Counted from the first letter of the stretch, positions 35,714 to 45,446 are shown. The stretch: DNA of 64,000 nt from Pedobacter caeni (GCF_900129215.1 NZ_FQUQ01000002.1:1488001-1552000); one strand, 5' to 3'. Program-made: numbers and translations. The notes: a model not told the origin generated them from the letters alone.

Positions 35714-36310
35714 CTAATCTTTAGCCATCTCCAGAATAAATACCGTCATATTTTTTGGACCATGTGCACCCAATACCAAAGATTGCTCAATATCTGCAGT
35801 CTTTGAAGGGCCTGCAATAAAAGTCCCGAAACCATACACCGCATCAGCTACCTTCGCATAAGCTTCATGCATATTGGAACAGATGTCTTTCCTCTGAACC
35901 ACCACTGCTAACTGCTGACAAATAAAAGGAATCACTCTTTGCTGCATCAATTCTTCAGTCACCCATAGCGCTGCATTTTCAGCTACCCCAAAATGGGCTC
36001 TGATGACGGCAATATCTATATCTTCATAGCTGTGCGGATCTTGCCCTTCCCAACCTGCTTCAGTTACTGCGGAAAGCTCTGGTATGGTCGAAATGATTCT
36101 TTTCTGATCGGCAAATTGTGTTTTTATATATTGCTGTATCTCTTCATAACTCTTTACCGGAACGGTAGTTCCCCCGATATTGCTCAATACGGTACTGAAT
36201 ACCTCTACCGGGTCGGGATATTGCAATGGAGCGGTTAAGTCAGCAGGTAAACTGCTTAATTCCGGTTGGTTTTCTTTTATACGGGAAAGGATCTGTGCTC
36301 TGCTATTCAT
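35714..36310 (-). CDS. lutC: LutC-type LUD domain protein, lactate utilization
   Basis: 198 aa. It is an LUD-domain protein (PF02589-like): MNSRAQILSRIKENQP start, IISTIPELSAVT, DIAVIRAHFGVAENAALWVTEE and a C-terminal FIAGPSKTADIEQSLVLGAHGPK. LutC is one subunit of the LutABC complex that oxidises L-lactate to pyruvate. Its start overlaps the end of lutB by 8 bp (36303-36310), so it is translationally coupled. Gene order lutA-lutB-lutC is the classic one. Confidence 0.9.
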   Translation of the reverse strand: MNSRAQILSRIKENQPELSSLPADLTAPLQYPDPVEVFSTVLSNIGGTTVPVKSYEEIQQYIKTQFADQKRIISTIPELSAVTEAGWEGQDPHSYEDIDIAVIRAHFGVAENAALWVTEELMQQRVIPFICQQLAVVVQRKDICSNMHEAYAKVADAVYGFGTFIAGPSKTADIEQSLVLGAHGPKNMTVFILEMAKD

Positions 36311-37679
36311 TATTATTTTTCTTGTACCATTCGCTGAAAGACTGTTTTGGAGGCTCCGGCATCTCTCGTTGTTTGTACCAAAGGTTAAGGTTGTTGTTCA
36401 CCATAAAAGGCGCATGTTTAATTACCCAACGACCAGCCTTTCCTGCATTCTTATAAACGAAAGGATGGGATAACGTAAATTCCATCGCCTTCATAGCTAC
36501 TGCCTTCTTCTTGTCCGCATAACCTTCTTTTACGATCACCTGTCTCCATTTATAGAGTTGTTCATGAATGTTGATCTTTACCGGGCATACATTTGTGCAG
36601 GAGCCGCAAAGGGTAGAGGCAAAAGGAAGGTCTGCATATTCCTTCATGTCGAGGTTAGGTGCCAGAATAGAGCCGATTGGCCCTGCAATGGCAGTATGGT
36701 AACTATGTCCGCCGCTTCTGCGGTAAACAGGGCAGGTATTCATACAGGCCCCACAGCGGATACACTTCAGGGAATTGCGGAAATCTGCTCTTCCCAGTTG
36801 TTTCGTCCGTCCGTTATCTACCAATACCAGGTGCATTTCCTGCCCTGCTCTGGGCTTGTTGAAATGGCTGGAATAAGTGGTGATGGGTTGCCCGGTAGCG
36901 CTTCTGGCCAATAACCTCAGGAATACCGCTAAATGTTTTCTTTTGGGGATGATCTTTTCAATTCCCATACAGGCAATGTGTACATCGGCAAGGTGTGCAC
37001 CCATATCGGCATTCCCTTCGTTCGTGCAAACGACAAATTCTCCGGTTTCGGCAATGGCAAAGTTTACACCGGTAATCGCGGCTTTACGCGTCAGGAATTT
37101 CTCCCGGAGGTGAACCCTGGCAGCAGCAGTCAGAAACTGAGGATCAGATTCTCCCTGAGGCGTACCCAGGTGTTCATGGAACAACTCGCCAATCTCTTCT
37201 TTTTTCTTATGGATGCAGGGAAGTACAATATGACTCGGTGGTTCTTCTGCAAGCTGAACAATGCGCTCGCCAAGGTCGGTATCGATCACTTCAATTCCGT
37301 TTTGCTGAAGGTGTTCGTTCAGGTGACACTCTTCAGTCAGCATGGATTTACTCTTTACAATCCTGGTTACACTTTGTGCTTTTAATATGGAGGTGACAAT
37401 CTCGTTATGTTCTTTTGCATCGGCAGCCCAATGTACGGTAATGCCATTTTGTTGGGCTTTTGCTTCAAACTGCAATAAATAATCGTGCAGGTTGGAGAGC
37501 ACATTGTCTTTGATTTTTGAAGCATTTTCCCGCAGGGCTTCCCATTCAGGAAGCGTATGTGCGGCTTTGTCGCGCTTGGCACGAACAAACCACAGGGTTT
37601 CATCATGCCAGTCTACACGTGCTTCGTCTTCATTAAATATATCGGCTAATCCGGCGTGGTCTTTTGTTCCTGTGCTCAT
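36303..37679 (-). CDS. lutB: LutB-type iron-sulfur protein, lactate utilization
   Basis: 458 aa, the normal LutB length. An N-terminal LUD domain (about 65-290, with MLTEECHLNEHLQQNGIEVIDTDLG) is followed by a ferredoxin-like region with two clusters, CIRCGACMNTCPVY and LCGSCTNVCPV, binding two [4Fe-4S] centres, and a C-terminal DUF3390-like tail. It is cytoplasmic and should pass electrons from lactate toward the quinone pool. It is 12 bp downstream of lutA. Confidence 0.93.
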   Translation of the reverse strand: MSTGTKDHAGLADIFNEDEARVDWHDETLWFVRAKRDKAAHTLPEWEALRENASKIKDNVLSNLHDYLLQFEAKAQQNGITVHWAADAKEHNEIVTSILKAQSVTRIVKSKSMLTEECHLNEHLQQNGIEVIDTDLGERIVQLAEEPPSHIVLPCIHKKKEEIGELFHEHLGTPQGESDPQFLTAAARVHLREKFLTRKAAITGVNFAIAETGEFVVCTNEGNADMGAHLADVHIACMGIEKIIPKRKHLAVFLRLLARSATGQPITTYSSHFNKPRAGQEMHLVLVDNGRTKQLGRADFRNSLKCIRCGACMNTCPVYRRSGGHSYHTAIAGPIGSILAPNLDMKEYADLPFASTLCGSCTNVCPVKINIHEQLYKWRQVIVKEGYADKKKAVAMKAMEFTLSHPFVYKNAGKAGRWVIKHAPFMVNNNLNLWYKQREMPEPPKQSFSEWYKKNNNE

Positions 37680-37691
37680 CTGTTCGGGTGT

Positions 37692-38432
37692 TTAAACTTC
37701 TTCTGCATTTAAGATCTCTGCAATATGTAAAACCTTGACCTGGCTGTTCTGACGACGTAAAATCCCTTCCATATGCATCAGACAAGACATGTCTGCGGCG
37801 GTAATGTATTGTGCGCCATGGTTAACATGGTCAGCCACGCGGTCTTTACCCATTTTTACAGAGATGGCTTCTTCGGCAACGCAAAAGGTTCCGCCAAAAC
37901 CGCAACATTCATCCGGACGGCTCAGTTCTACCAGCTCCAGGTCCTGCACCATCTGCAACAGTTGCATTGGTTTAGAAAAAGGCTCAGCAACCAGCTCAGT
38001 CATCTGCGACATCTTTAATCCGCGCTGACCATGACAGCTTTGATGTACGCCTACTTTATGAGGGAAGCGCGCAGTCAGCTTATCGACCTTTAAGATATCA
38101 GTGAGGAATTCTGTCAGCTCATACACTTTCTTTCTTACCCCCTGGGCTTTCTCTTCTTCCTCATGACTGTGCAGGTGCTCTTTTACGTGTAAAACGCAAC
38201 TTCCGGAAGGAGAAACGATATAATCGAACTCCGCAAAGTTTTTAATGAAAAGCTCATTACAACCTGTGGTGAGGTGCTCAAAACCTGAGTTCGCCATCGG
38301 CTGTCCGCAACAGGTCTGATGAATGGGGTAACTGACCTTAACCCCTAATTTCTGAAGTAGTTTTAAGGTGGCAATTGCCGCATTCGGATAAAACTGGTCA
38401 ATATAACAAGGGATGAAAAGGCCTACATTCAT
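37692..38432 (-). CDS. lutA: LutA-type (Fe-S)-binding CCG-domain protein, lactate utilization
   Basis: 246 aa. Two CCG domains are seen: HQTCCGQPMANSGF and RPDECCGFGGTFCV, both with the Cys-Cys-Gly ligand pair that holds non-cubane iron-sulfur clusters in this family. It starts the lutABC operon. A 332-bp divergent region separates it from the LacI-type regulator gene; regulation by a FadR-type repressor as in Bacillus is not seen here. No lactate permease gene is adjacent. Confidence 0.92.
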   Translation of the reverse strand: MNVGLFIPCYIDQFYPNAAIATLKLLQKLGVKVSYPIHQTCCGQPMANSGFEHLTTGCNELFIKNFAEFDYIVSPSGSCVLHVKEHLHSHEEEEKAQGVRKKVYELTEFLTDILKVDKLTARFPHKVGVHQSCHGQRGLKMSQMTELVAEPFSKPMQLLQMVQDLELVELSRPDECCGFGGTFCVAEEAISVKMGKDRVADHVNHGAQYITAADMSCLMHMEGILRRQNSQVKVLHIAEILNAEEV

Positions 38433-38764
38433 AAAGTAAAATTAAGAGGTTCTCCGCTGAAAATAACGTCAGAACACTTATTGAAGGCGGAAGATAGCTG
38501 TTTTTGATGGAATTAGGAAAACCATTCTGAAATACAGGAACGGCGCTTGCAGCCCTGATATTGACTGAAGCGGGATTTAAAGTCCTGTCGTCAATTCCGC
38601 TTAATACATTGCCAAAATAACGGACGATATATTGTCACCCTTAAATTACTGAAAACGTTTTCATTTTATTGCAGAAATGACTAGCTTGCCTTTGTTTAAT
38701 CTGCTGATGATAGCTTCATCACCTTTATGGAACAAATAATTTCGAATGAAATTCAATTTTATTA
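38433..38764. promoter_or_regulatory. Divergent regulatory region with LacI-type palindromic operator
   Basis: No gene is seen in these 332 bp between lutA and the LacI-family regulator. At 38650-38663 lies a perfect 14-bp palindrome TGAAAACGTTTTCA, which matches the general LacI/CcpA-type operator (TGnAAnCGnTTnCA). It is about 100 bp before the regulator start codon and about 220 bp before lutA, so it more likely serves the regulator and its uronate operon. No strong promoter element could be fixed for either direction. Confidence 0.65.
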
Positions 38765-39799
38765 ATGAGTAAAGACAAAAAACCACAAGAGAACACGATT
38801 CTTGACATTGCCGAAGCTTTAAAGCTCTCGCCGGCAACAATTTCAAGGGCACTGAATAACCATCCTCATGTCAAAGAGAAAACGAAAAATGACATCCTGA
38901 AAATGGCGGCTCAGCTCGGCTATAGAAGGAACCAGATGGCTTCGGGATTAAGGAGCAATAAAACCAATACCGTCGGACTGATTGTTCCCCGTATTTCTAT
39001 GTTCTTCCATGCGGAAGTCATCACAACGATTCAGAACAGCTTACATAAACATGGTTATAACCTCATCATCTGCCAATCCAATGACCTCCTCAGCATGGAG
39101 CAGGAACTGGCAGAGATCTTATATTCTTCCAGAGTAGATGCGCTAATTGTAGCCTGTACCTTACAGACCACAGATTTTAGCCATTTCGACAGACTGGTGG
39201 ATAGCGGAATTCCGGTGATCTTTTACGATCGTGTTCCTTTAAGCCCTTACAACGCTACATTTATCAAAGGAGATGATTTCAGAGGAGGTTACCTGGCCAC
39301 CACACATCTGATTGAAACAGGCTGTAAAAGAATTGCACACATCTCCGGAAAACTAAGCTCCAACCTGTATCAGGACAGGACTGCAGGATACCGGAAGGCG
39401 ATGGAACAACATAAACTTCCGATCAATGAAGATTGGGTGTTCCATCAGGAATTAACCCACGAAAATGCCAGGGAAGCCATGAGCAGAATGTTCGAAGGAG
39501 AACAGGTTCCTGATGGTTTATTCTCTGCCAACGATGTTTCGGCTATCGCTGCCCTGGAGTTTGCAAAAGAGAATGGAATCGCGGTTCCCGATACATTGAA
39601 AATGATCGGCTATTCGAATGATCCCCGGACCTCCATTATTTCGCCTTCTTTATCTACGATCGAGCAACACCCGGATCTGGTTGGAAAAAAGATAGTGGAA
39701 GTATTGATGGATTTACTGAAAAACGGACATGAAAGTGAAGCGGTTAAAGCAAAACCTTATGTCATTCCGGTAGACCTGATCCGAAGGATGTCTTCTTAA
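38765..39799 (+). CDS. LacI family transcriptional regulator of the uronate operon
   Basis: 344 aa. The N-terminal helix-turn-helix reads NTILDIAEALKLSPATISRALNNHPHVKEKT, with the canonical AT-x-SRALN minor-groove hinge, and the rest is a periplasmic-binding-like sensor domain (GLIVPRISMFFHAEVI, FSANDVSAIAALEFA, TIEQHPDLVGKK). It heads the gene set for GH88, KduI and KduD, 54 bp upstream of the GH88 gene, so its effector is probably an uronate catabolite or oligosaccharide. The palindrome at 38650-38663 suggests it controls itself. Confidence 0.9.
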   Translation: MSKDKKPQENTILDIAEALKLSPATISRALNNHPHVKEKTKNDILKMAAQLGYRRNQMASGLRSNKTNTVGLIVPRISMFFHAEVITTIQNSLHKHGYNLIICQSNDLLSMEQELAEILYSSRVDALIVACTLQTTDFSHFDRLVDSGIPVIFYDRVPLSPYNATFIKGDDFRGGYLATTHLIETGCKRIAHISGKLSSNLYQDRTAGYRKAMEQHKLPINEDWVFHQELTHENAREAMSRMFEGEQVPDGLFSANDVSAIAALEFAKENGIAVPDTLKMIGYSNDPRTSIISPSLSTIEQHPDLVGKKIVEVLMDLLKNGHESEAVKAKPYVIPVDLIRRMSS

Positions 39800-39853
39800 A
39801 GGAGTTAAGGTGATTAAAGTGTTTAATATACAAATTGAAATAAATAAATAATT

Positions 39854-41056
39854 ATGCGAAAGCTTGGAGTTTTTTTTAGCTGTTTGATGCTGAACAGTAT
39901 GGTTTTGTTAGCCCAGAATGAGGCTGGAAAGATTGGAATGAAACAATTGATCGATGATCAGTTTAAATTTGCGGAACAGCAATACAAAGTGCTGGCTAAA
40001 AATGTTCCGGCAGATGTGATGCCGCAAACTTATAATGCGAAAACCAATAAGGTTCAGACAAGTGATACCAAATGGTGGTGCAGTGGTTTTTACCCTGGAA
40101 CACTTTTATATATCTATGAATATACCAAAGATCAGGAAACCCTGAAAGAAGCGAATGCCCGCCTGGGAATTCTGGAAAAAGAAAAACACTATACCGGAAA
40201 CCATGACCTTGGTTTTATGATGTATTGCAGCTTTGGAAATGCATACCGTCTTTTTAACAAACCGGAAGACAAAGCAACGATTGATACTGCTGCCGCTTCA
40301 CTAACCACCAGATACCGTCCTGAAGCAAAAGTGATCCAGTCCTGGAATGCAAACAAAAAATGGGGTGGACCAGTGATCATCGATAACATGATGAACCTGG
40401 AGCTGCTGAGCTGGGTGAGTGACCATGGTGGAGATAAAAAATACAAAGAGGTGGCCATTACCCATGCAAACACGACTTTGAAAAATCATTTCCGTCCGGA
40501 TTTCAGTTCTTACCACGTAGTGGATTATGACATGAAAACTGGTAAAGTGGTAAAGAAACAAACTGCACAAGGTGCTGCTGACGAATCTGCATGGAGCAGA
40601 GGTCAGAGCTGGGGACTGTATGGATATACCATGATGTACCGCTTTACAAAAGATAAACGTTACCTGACTCAGGCAAAAAACATCGCTAAATTTATCCTGA
40701 GCAATCCACACCTGCCGAAAGACCTGGTTCCTTACTGGGACTTTGATGCACCGGAAATTCCAAACGCTTTACGTGATGCTTCTGCTGCTGCGGTAAATGC
40801 ATCTGCCTTACTGGAACTGGCGCAATACACGGATAAAAAAGAAGCAAAAGGATATGTTGCGGCTGCAGAAAAGATGATCCGTTCGCTTTCTTCTGATGCT
40901 TATCGTGCTAAACTTGGCGAAAATGGTGGTTTTCTATTGATGCATAGCGTAGGTTCAATTCCACACAAATCGGAAATCGATGTGCCTTTAACCTATGCAG
41001 ATTATTACTTCCTGGAAGCTTTACACCGCTATAAAAACTGGTACTTAAAATCATAA
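39854..41056 (+). CDS. GH88 unsaturated glucuronyl hydrolase
   Basis: 400 aa with a signal peptide ending NSMVLLAQ. The (alpha/alpha)6-barrel shows the GH88 motifs NHDLGFMMYCSFGNAY and GPVIIDNMMNLELLSW, whose Asp residues correspond to the two catalytic aspartates of characterised family members, plus RGQSWGLYGYTMMYRFTKD and NASALLELAQY. It removes the 4,5-unsaturated glucuronate left at the non-reducing end after lyase cleavage of glycosaminoglycans. It works in the periplasm and feeds KduI and KduD encoded next. Length is normal. Confidence 0.92.
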   Translation: MRKLGVFFSCLMLNSMVLLAQNEAGKIGMKQLIDDQFKFAEQQYKVLAKNVPADVMPQTYNAKTNKVQTSDTKWWCSGFYPGTLLYIYEYTKDQETLKEANARLGILEKEKHYTGNHDLGFMMYCSFGNAYRLFNKPEDKATIDTAAASLTTRYRPEAKVIQSWNANKKWGGPVIIDNMMNLELLSWVSDHGGDKKYKEVAITHANTTLKNHFRPDFSSYHVVDYDMKTGKVVKKQTAQGAADESAWSRGQSWGLYGYTMMYRFTKDKRYLTQAKNIAKFILSNPHLPKDLVPYWDFDAPEIPNALRDASAAAVNASALLELAQYTDKKEAKGYVAAAEKMIRSLSSDAYRAKLGENGGFLLMHSVGSIPHKSEIDVPLTYADYYFLEALHRYKNWYLKS

Positions 41057-41155
41057 GGCGTTTAAACAAAGAACACCTGCCAAAATCTGGTCAGCTGAAG
41101 GAGTAACTGAATCAGGAAAAGAAGAACAAAATATTAACAATATAAAAAAGATAAG

Positions 41156-41998
41156 ATGCAAACACATTTTGAAAGCCGGTTCGCACTGAGCCCTAATGAA
41201 GGAAAACAATTAGATACCCAGGCTTTACGCGATAATTTTTTGATGGAAAAGCTTTTTGAAGCAGATGCCATCCACCTGACGTTAACCCATTACGACCGCT
41301 ATATTTTCGGAGGGGTAATGCCGGTAAAAGAAACGGTATTGCTTTCCAATCCGGAAAACCTGAAGGCCAGCTATTTCCTGGAAAGAAGAGAACTTGGCAT
41401 CATCAATGTTGGTGGTAAAGGAACAGTCGTTGCCGATGGAATCAGTTATGAAATCGATTTCAAAGAAGCATTGTATATTGGTAAGGGAACTAAAGAAGTG
41501 AGTTTTGCTTCTGCAGATGGCAATACCCCTGCAAAGTTCTACATCAACTCCGCTCCGGCACATCATACGTATCCATCAAAAAAAGTTTCCAAAACAGAGG
41601 CTGAGGTGGTAGAACTTGGTTCGGCAGAAACAGCCAACCACAGGGTGATCAATAAACTGATCGTAAACAGCGTATTGCCTACCTGCCAGCTGCAGATGGG
41701 GATGACCGAACTGAAAAGCGGCAGTGTCTGGAATACCATGCCTGCACATACCCACGACCGCAGGATGGAAGTTTACTTCTATTTCGAAATCCCCCAGGGA
41801 CAAAGTGTGTGTCATTTTATGGGACAACCACAGGAAACCAGACACATCTGGATGCAAAATGAACAGGCGGTGATTTCGCCAAACTGGTCGGTACATTCCG
41901 GAGCAGGAACGAGCAATTATACCTTTATCTGGGGAATGGCCGGAGAAAATCTGGACTATGGTGATATGGATCACTGTGCCATCACTGAATTGAGATAA
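41156..41998 (+). CDS. kduI: 5-dehydro-4-deoxy-D-glucuronate isomerase KduI
   Basis: 280 aa, the standard KduI length. Cupin metal ligands lie in [19 protein letters not shown] and the C-terminal [28 protein letters not shown] is a strong family signature. It converts 5-dehydro-4-deoxyglucuronate, formed spontaneously from the unsaturated uronate released by GH88, to 3-deoxy-glycero-2,5-hexodiulosonate. It is cytoplasmic. A hairpin at 42008-42043 follows it inside the operon. Confidence 0.96.
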   Translation: MQTHFESRFALSPNEGKQLDTQALRDNFLMEKLFEADAIHLTLTHYDRYIFGGVMPVKETVLLSNPENLKASYFLERRELGIINVGGKGTVVADGISYEIDFKEALYIGKGTKEVSFASADGNTPAKFYINSAPAHHTYPSKKVSKTEAEVVELGSAETANHRVINKLIVNSVLPTCQLQMGMTELKSGSVWNTMPAHTHDRRMEVYFYFEIPQGQSVCHFMGQPQETRHIWMQNEQAVISPNWSVHSGAGTSNYTFIWGMAGENLDYGDMDHCAITELR

Positions 41999-42007
41999 CA
42001 AAACCTA

Positions 42008-42043
42008 ATAAGGCTGTTCGGAAAGATTTCTGAACAGCCTTAT
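42008..42043 (+). repeat. Intra-operon hairpin after kduI
   Basis: A perfect 12-bp stem (42008-42019 with 42032-42043, ATAAGGCTGTTC and its complement) with a 12-nt loop, not followed by a T run. It lies 10 bp after the kduI stop and 22 bp before the next start. It could stabilise the upstream mRNA or lower expression of the distal genes. Confidence 0.65.
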
Positions 42044-42064
42044 CACCTTTAACCGTATGAACCA

Positions 42065-43204
42065 ATGAAGAAGATAATCCTGTTTATATGTGCATTTTCT
42101 GCCTTGCCTGTAGTGCTGTCTGCACAAACAAAAAATGGAAAGGCAACCATCACCATTCAGAACACTTCAAAACTAAAAAGAACCGGAGCGGTAACTGCGG
42201 TAGAATGGAAAAGCATCCTTTCTAAGTTCCCGGGCATCGATACCGGAAATTTTAAAGTCCTGAACGCTGCTCAGAAAGAAGTTCCTTTCCAGCTGGAATA
42301 CAAAGGAGAAACAAGTCCGCAACAGTTGTTGGTACAACTGGATGTACAACCAAATGCTTCCGTTAAATTGTCTGTTGTTCCTGGAAAAGCGGCTAAAGCC
42401 GTTCAGAAAACCTTCGGGCGTTATGTTCCGGAACGTAAAGATGATTTTGCCTGGGAAAATGATAAAGTAGCCTTCAGGATGTATGGTAAAGCTTTGGAAG
42501 CGACACCAAAAGAAATGGCTTATGGGGTTGATATCTGGGGTAAACGGACCACCAGAATGATCTTAAATGAGCGTTACAAAAAAGGAGAGTACCATGTAGA
42601 TCATGGGGATGGCAATGACTATTACCATGTGGGGCTTACCCTTGGAGGAGGCGATATTGCCCCTTATATCAAAGACAAAATCTATTACCCTAAAAATTAC
42701 CGCAACTGGAAAATTGTGGATCAGGGACCATTGCGCTTTACTTTTCAGCTGATCTATGACAACTGGGATGTAGAAGGAAGATCAGTAAAAGTAACCAAGA
42801 CAATTTCTCTGGATGCCGGTTCTCATCTGAACAGGGTAGAAGCCAGTTATCAATACGATGGAACGGAGGATTTGCCAGTAGTAGTAGGCATTATCAAAAG
42901 AGCAGAACCCGGAAAACTGTTATTGGATGAGCAGCAGGGAATCATGGGCTACTGGGAGCCTCAGCATGGTGCCGATGGCATCACCGGAGTCGGTACCATT
43001 GTGGCTGACCCCAAGCTGAAAATGAAAGTGAGCAATGAACAATTGTTAACCCAGACCAGCACAAAAAACGGAACAGCTGTCGTATATTACAATGGCGCAG
43101 CATGGAACAAAGCACAGGAAATCACCAGCGCATCAGCCTGGTTCGATTACCTGAACAATTTTAAACAAGCACTGGAACAGCCTTTAAAAGTAACTGTTCA
43201 ATAA
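42065..43204 (+). CDS. DUF4861 family secreted protein
   Basis: 379 aa with a signal peptide ending ALPVVLSAQ. The body is beta-rich: KLRMTG-like start, LSVVPGKAAKAVQKTFGRYVPERKDDFAWENDKVAFRMYGK, then GVDIWGKRTTRMILNERYKKGEYHVDHGDGNDYYHVG (each quoted only in part of one domain at about residues 105-210), which matches DUF4861 as found in uronate polysaccharide loci. Activity is not established to my knowledge; conserved Asp/His-rich DHGDGNDYYHVG may be a sugar or metal site. It is in the middle of the uronate operon, so a role in processing uronic-acid oligosaccharides is likely. Confidence 0.82.
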   Translation: MKKIILFICAFSALPVVLSAQTKNGKATITIQNTSKLKRTGAVTAVEWKSILSKFPGIDTGNFKVLNAAQKEVPFQLEYKGETSPQQLLVQLDVQPNASVKLSVVPGKAAKAVQKTFGRYVPERKDDFAWENDKVAFRMYGKALEATPKEMAYGVDIWGKRTTRMILNERYKKGEYHVDHGDGNDYYHVGLTLGGGDIAPYIKDKIYYPKNYRNWKIVDQGPLRFTFQLIYDNWDVEGRSVKVTKTISLDAGSHLNRVEASYQYDGTEDLPVVVGIIKRAEPGKLLLDEQQGIMGYWEPQHGADGITGVGTIVADPKLKMKVSNEQLLTQTSTKNGTAVVYYNGAAWNKAQEITSASAWFDYLNNFKQALEQPLKVTVQ

Positions 43205-43228
43205 ATTTCAATTCTTAAAATATAACAA

Positions 43229-43999
43229 ATGTCAGTACTGAATTTATTCAATTTAAAAGGTAAAGTAGCCTTGGTTACCGGTTGTAAACGTGGAATTGGC
43301 AAAGCCATGGCCGAAGCCCTTGCAGAAGCAGGAGCAGACATCATCGGTGTATCTGCCAGTCTGGAACTGGAAAACAGTGCAGTTGAAAAATCTGTAAAAG
43401 CACTGGGTAGAAACTTTTCTGCTTATCAATGTGATTTCAACGACCGCAATTCTTTGAAAAGCTTTATTGAAACCGTAAAAGCAAGACATCAGGTGATTGA
43501 TATCCTGGTGAACAATGCAGGGACGATCCTCAGACAACCAATTGCGGAACATTCTGATGAATATTGGGATGAGGTGATTGCTGTAAACCAAACCGCACCC
43601 TTCATCCTGACCCGGGAAATCGGAAAAGAGATGATCCTTAGAGGAAGTGGAAAAGTGATCTTTACCGCTTCATTACTGACTTTCCAGGGCGGGATTACCG
43701 TTCCCGGATATGCGGCAAGTAAAGGCGCAATTGGTCAGCTGACTAAAGCTTTTGCCAATGAATGGGCCTCCAAAGGAGTAAATGTAAATGCGATTGCACC
43801 GGGATATATTTCTACCGACAATACCACCGCTTTAAGAGCAGATGAAAACAGAAGCCGCTCAATTATGGAGCGCATTCCTGCCGGAAGATGGGGGGAAGCG
43901 GAAGACTTTAAAGGTCCGACTGTTTTTCTGGCTTCTGAAGCCTCAAACTACATGCATGGTACAGTAATGACCGTGGATGGCGGATGGATGGGGAGGTAA
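43229..43999 (+). CDS. kduD: 2-deoxy-D-gluconate 3-dehydrogenase / KduD short-chain dehydrogenase
   Basis: 256 aa. It has the NAD-binding GCKRGIGKAMAEALAEAG, the NNAG motif (VNNAGTILRQP), the catalytic Ser and YAASKGA (Tyr and Lys), and the KduD-typical ending MTVDGGWMGR. It reduces 3-deoxy-glycero-2,5-hexodiulosonate to 2-keto-3-deoxygluconate with NADH. The next gene starts 4 bp after its stop, and its last codons (GGGAGG) supply that gene's ribosome site. Downstream kinase and aldolase genes (kdgK, kdgA) are not in the window. Confidence 0.94.
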   Translation: MSVLNLFNLKGKVALVTGCKRGIGKAMAEALAEAGADIIGVSASLELENSAVEKSVKALGRNFSAYQCDFNDRNSLKSFIETVKARHQVIDILVNNAGTILRQPIAEHSDEYWDEVIAVNQTAPFILTREIGKEMILRGSGKVIFTASLLTFQGGITVPGYAASKGAIGQLTKAFANEWASKGVNVNAIAPGYISTDNTTALRADENRSRSIMERIPAGRWGEAEDFKGPTVFLASEASNYMHGTVMTVDGGWMGR

Positions 44000-44003
44000 A
44001 CGC

Positions 44004-45446
44004 ATGAAAAGACCTTTACTGATCATCGGCTTTTTTGCCCTGGCGCTTTCTTTGAAAGCCCAGGACAAAAAGAATAACCGTCCAAATGTCATCATCATCA
44101 ATATGGATGATATGGGTTACGGAGATACCGAACCTTACGGAATGAGTGGAATCCCTACACCCAATTTCAACCAGGCAGCAAAAGAAGGAATGAGGCTCAC
44201 TCATTTTAATGCTGCACAGGCGGTGTGCAGCCCATCAAGAGCGGCATTGCTTACCGGATGTTATCCAAACCGGCTGAGCCTTGCCCATGCCTTAAGTCCT
44301 GAAGCTAAAACGGCTTTAAACACTTCCGAAGAAACCATTGCCTCCTTATTAAAAAAGGCGGGTTATAAAACCGGGATGCTGGGAAAATGGCACCTGGGTT
44401 CAAAAGCACCTTATCTGCCCACTCATTTTGGTTTTGATAGTTTTTACGGCCTTCCATATTCTCATGACATGTGGCCGGTGGGTTACGATGGAAAAGCACT
44501 GGATTCCAGTACTTACAGGGGAAGGTATCCGCGTTTGCCTATTCTGGATGGAGATAAGGTGGTGGCCTATAATGACAACCTGGAAGATCAGGGAAAGCTA
44601 ACCGGAACCCTGACAAAAAAAGCGGTTGATTTTATCAGTACCCATAAAAAAGAACCTTTTTTCCTGTACCTGGCACAACCAATGCCTCATGTTCCTTTAG
44701 CGGCTTCGTCTGCGTTTAGAGGGAAAAGTGAGCAGGGATTGTTTGGCGATGTGGTGATGGAACTGGATTGGTCGGTAGGTCAGATCATGAAGAGCCTGGA
44801 TGAAAATAAACTGTCTGAAAATACCATTCTCATCATTACCAGCGACAATGGTCCCTGGTTAAACTATGGTGATCACGCGGGTTCAAGCGGAGGATTGAGA
44901 GAAGGAAAAGGAACGGCATGGGATGGAGGAACAAGGGTGCCTTGTATCATCCGATGGCCGGGAAAAATAGCCGCAGGAAGTGTCAACTCTAACCTGATGG
45001 TCAATATTGACTTGCTGCCTACCATCGTTTCCATTGCAAAAGCAGCATTGCCAAAAAACAAAATTGATGGCATAGATTTCTCTTCCCTGCTTACCGGAAA
45101 GACGGATAAAGCACCCAGAGAAGTGTTTTACTATTATTATGATGTCAATAACCTGAAAGCCGTACGGTATAAAAACTGGAAACTGGTATTTCCGCATAGT
45201 TCCAGAACCTATACTGTTGGAGTAGCCGGAAAAAACGGATACCCTGGACCACAACCTGATGTTCCTGTAAAAATGGCGCTATATAACCTTTCCCATGATC
45301 CGGGAGAACAATATGATGTTCAGGCAAGTTATCCGGAGATGGTTAAAATAATTGAAGGGTATGCCGAAGCAGCAAGGCAGGATCTGGGAGATGACCTGAC
45401 CAAACGTATCGGTGCCAACAGAAGACCGGCAGGCAAAGTAAACTAA
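44004..45446 (+). CDS. Sulfatase, formylglycine-dependent (S1 family)
   Basis: 480 aa from the ATG at 44004 (MKRPLLIIGFFALALSLKAQ), which begins a signal peptide; an in-frame ATG nine codons upstream lies inside kduD. The metal-binding IINMDDMGYGD and the CxPSR motif with Cys75 (QAVCSPSRAALLTG) show a Cys-type sulfatase needing a formylglycine-generating enzyme, which is not in the window. TSDNGPW and GTRVPCIIRWPG complete the active site. It probably removes sulfate from uronate- or hexosamine-containing oligosaccharides in the periplasm. Confidence 0.93.
   Translation: MKRPLLIIGFFALALSLKAQDKKNNRPNVIIINMDDMGYGDTEPYGMSGIPTPNFNQAAKEGMRLTHFNAAQAVCSPSRAALLTGCYPNRLSLAHALSPEAKTALNTSEETIASLLKKAGYKTGMLGKWHLGSKAPYLPTHFGFDSFYGLPYSHDMWPVGYDGKALDSSTYRGRYPRLPILDGDKVVAYNDNLEDQGKLTGTLTKKAVDFISTHKKEPFFLYLAQPMPHVPLAASSAFRGKSEQGLFGDVVMELDWSVGQIMKSLDENKLSENTILIITSDNGPWLNYGDHAGSSGGLREGKGTAWDGGTRVPCIIRWPGKIAAGSVNSNLMVNIDLLPTIVSIAKAALPKNKIDGIDFSSLLTGKTDKAPREVFYYYYDVNNLKAVRYKNWKLVFPHSSRTYTVGVAGKNGYPGPQPDVPVKMALYNLSHDPGEQYDVQASYPEMVKIIEGYAEAARQDLGDDLTKRIGANRRPAGKVN

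Noticed and set aside
36558..37385. Several long plus-strand open frames opposite lutB
   Set aside because: They are antisense to a gene with two intact iron-sulfur motifs and show low-complexity, non-conserved products.
38661..38852. Open frame on the minus strand over the LacI gene start
   Set aside because: It overlaps the conserved helix-turn-helix coding region of the regulator and has no family features.
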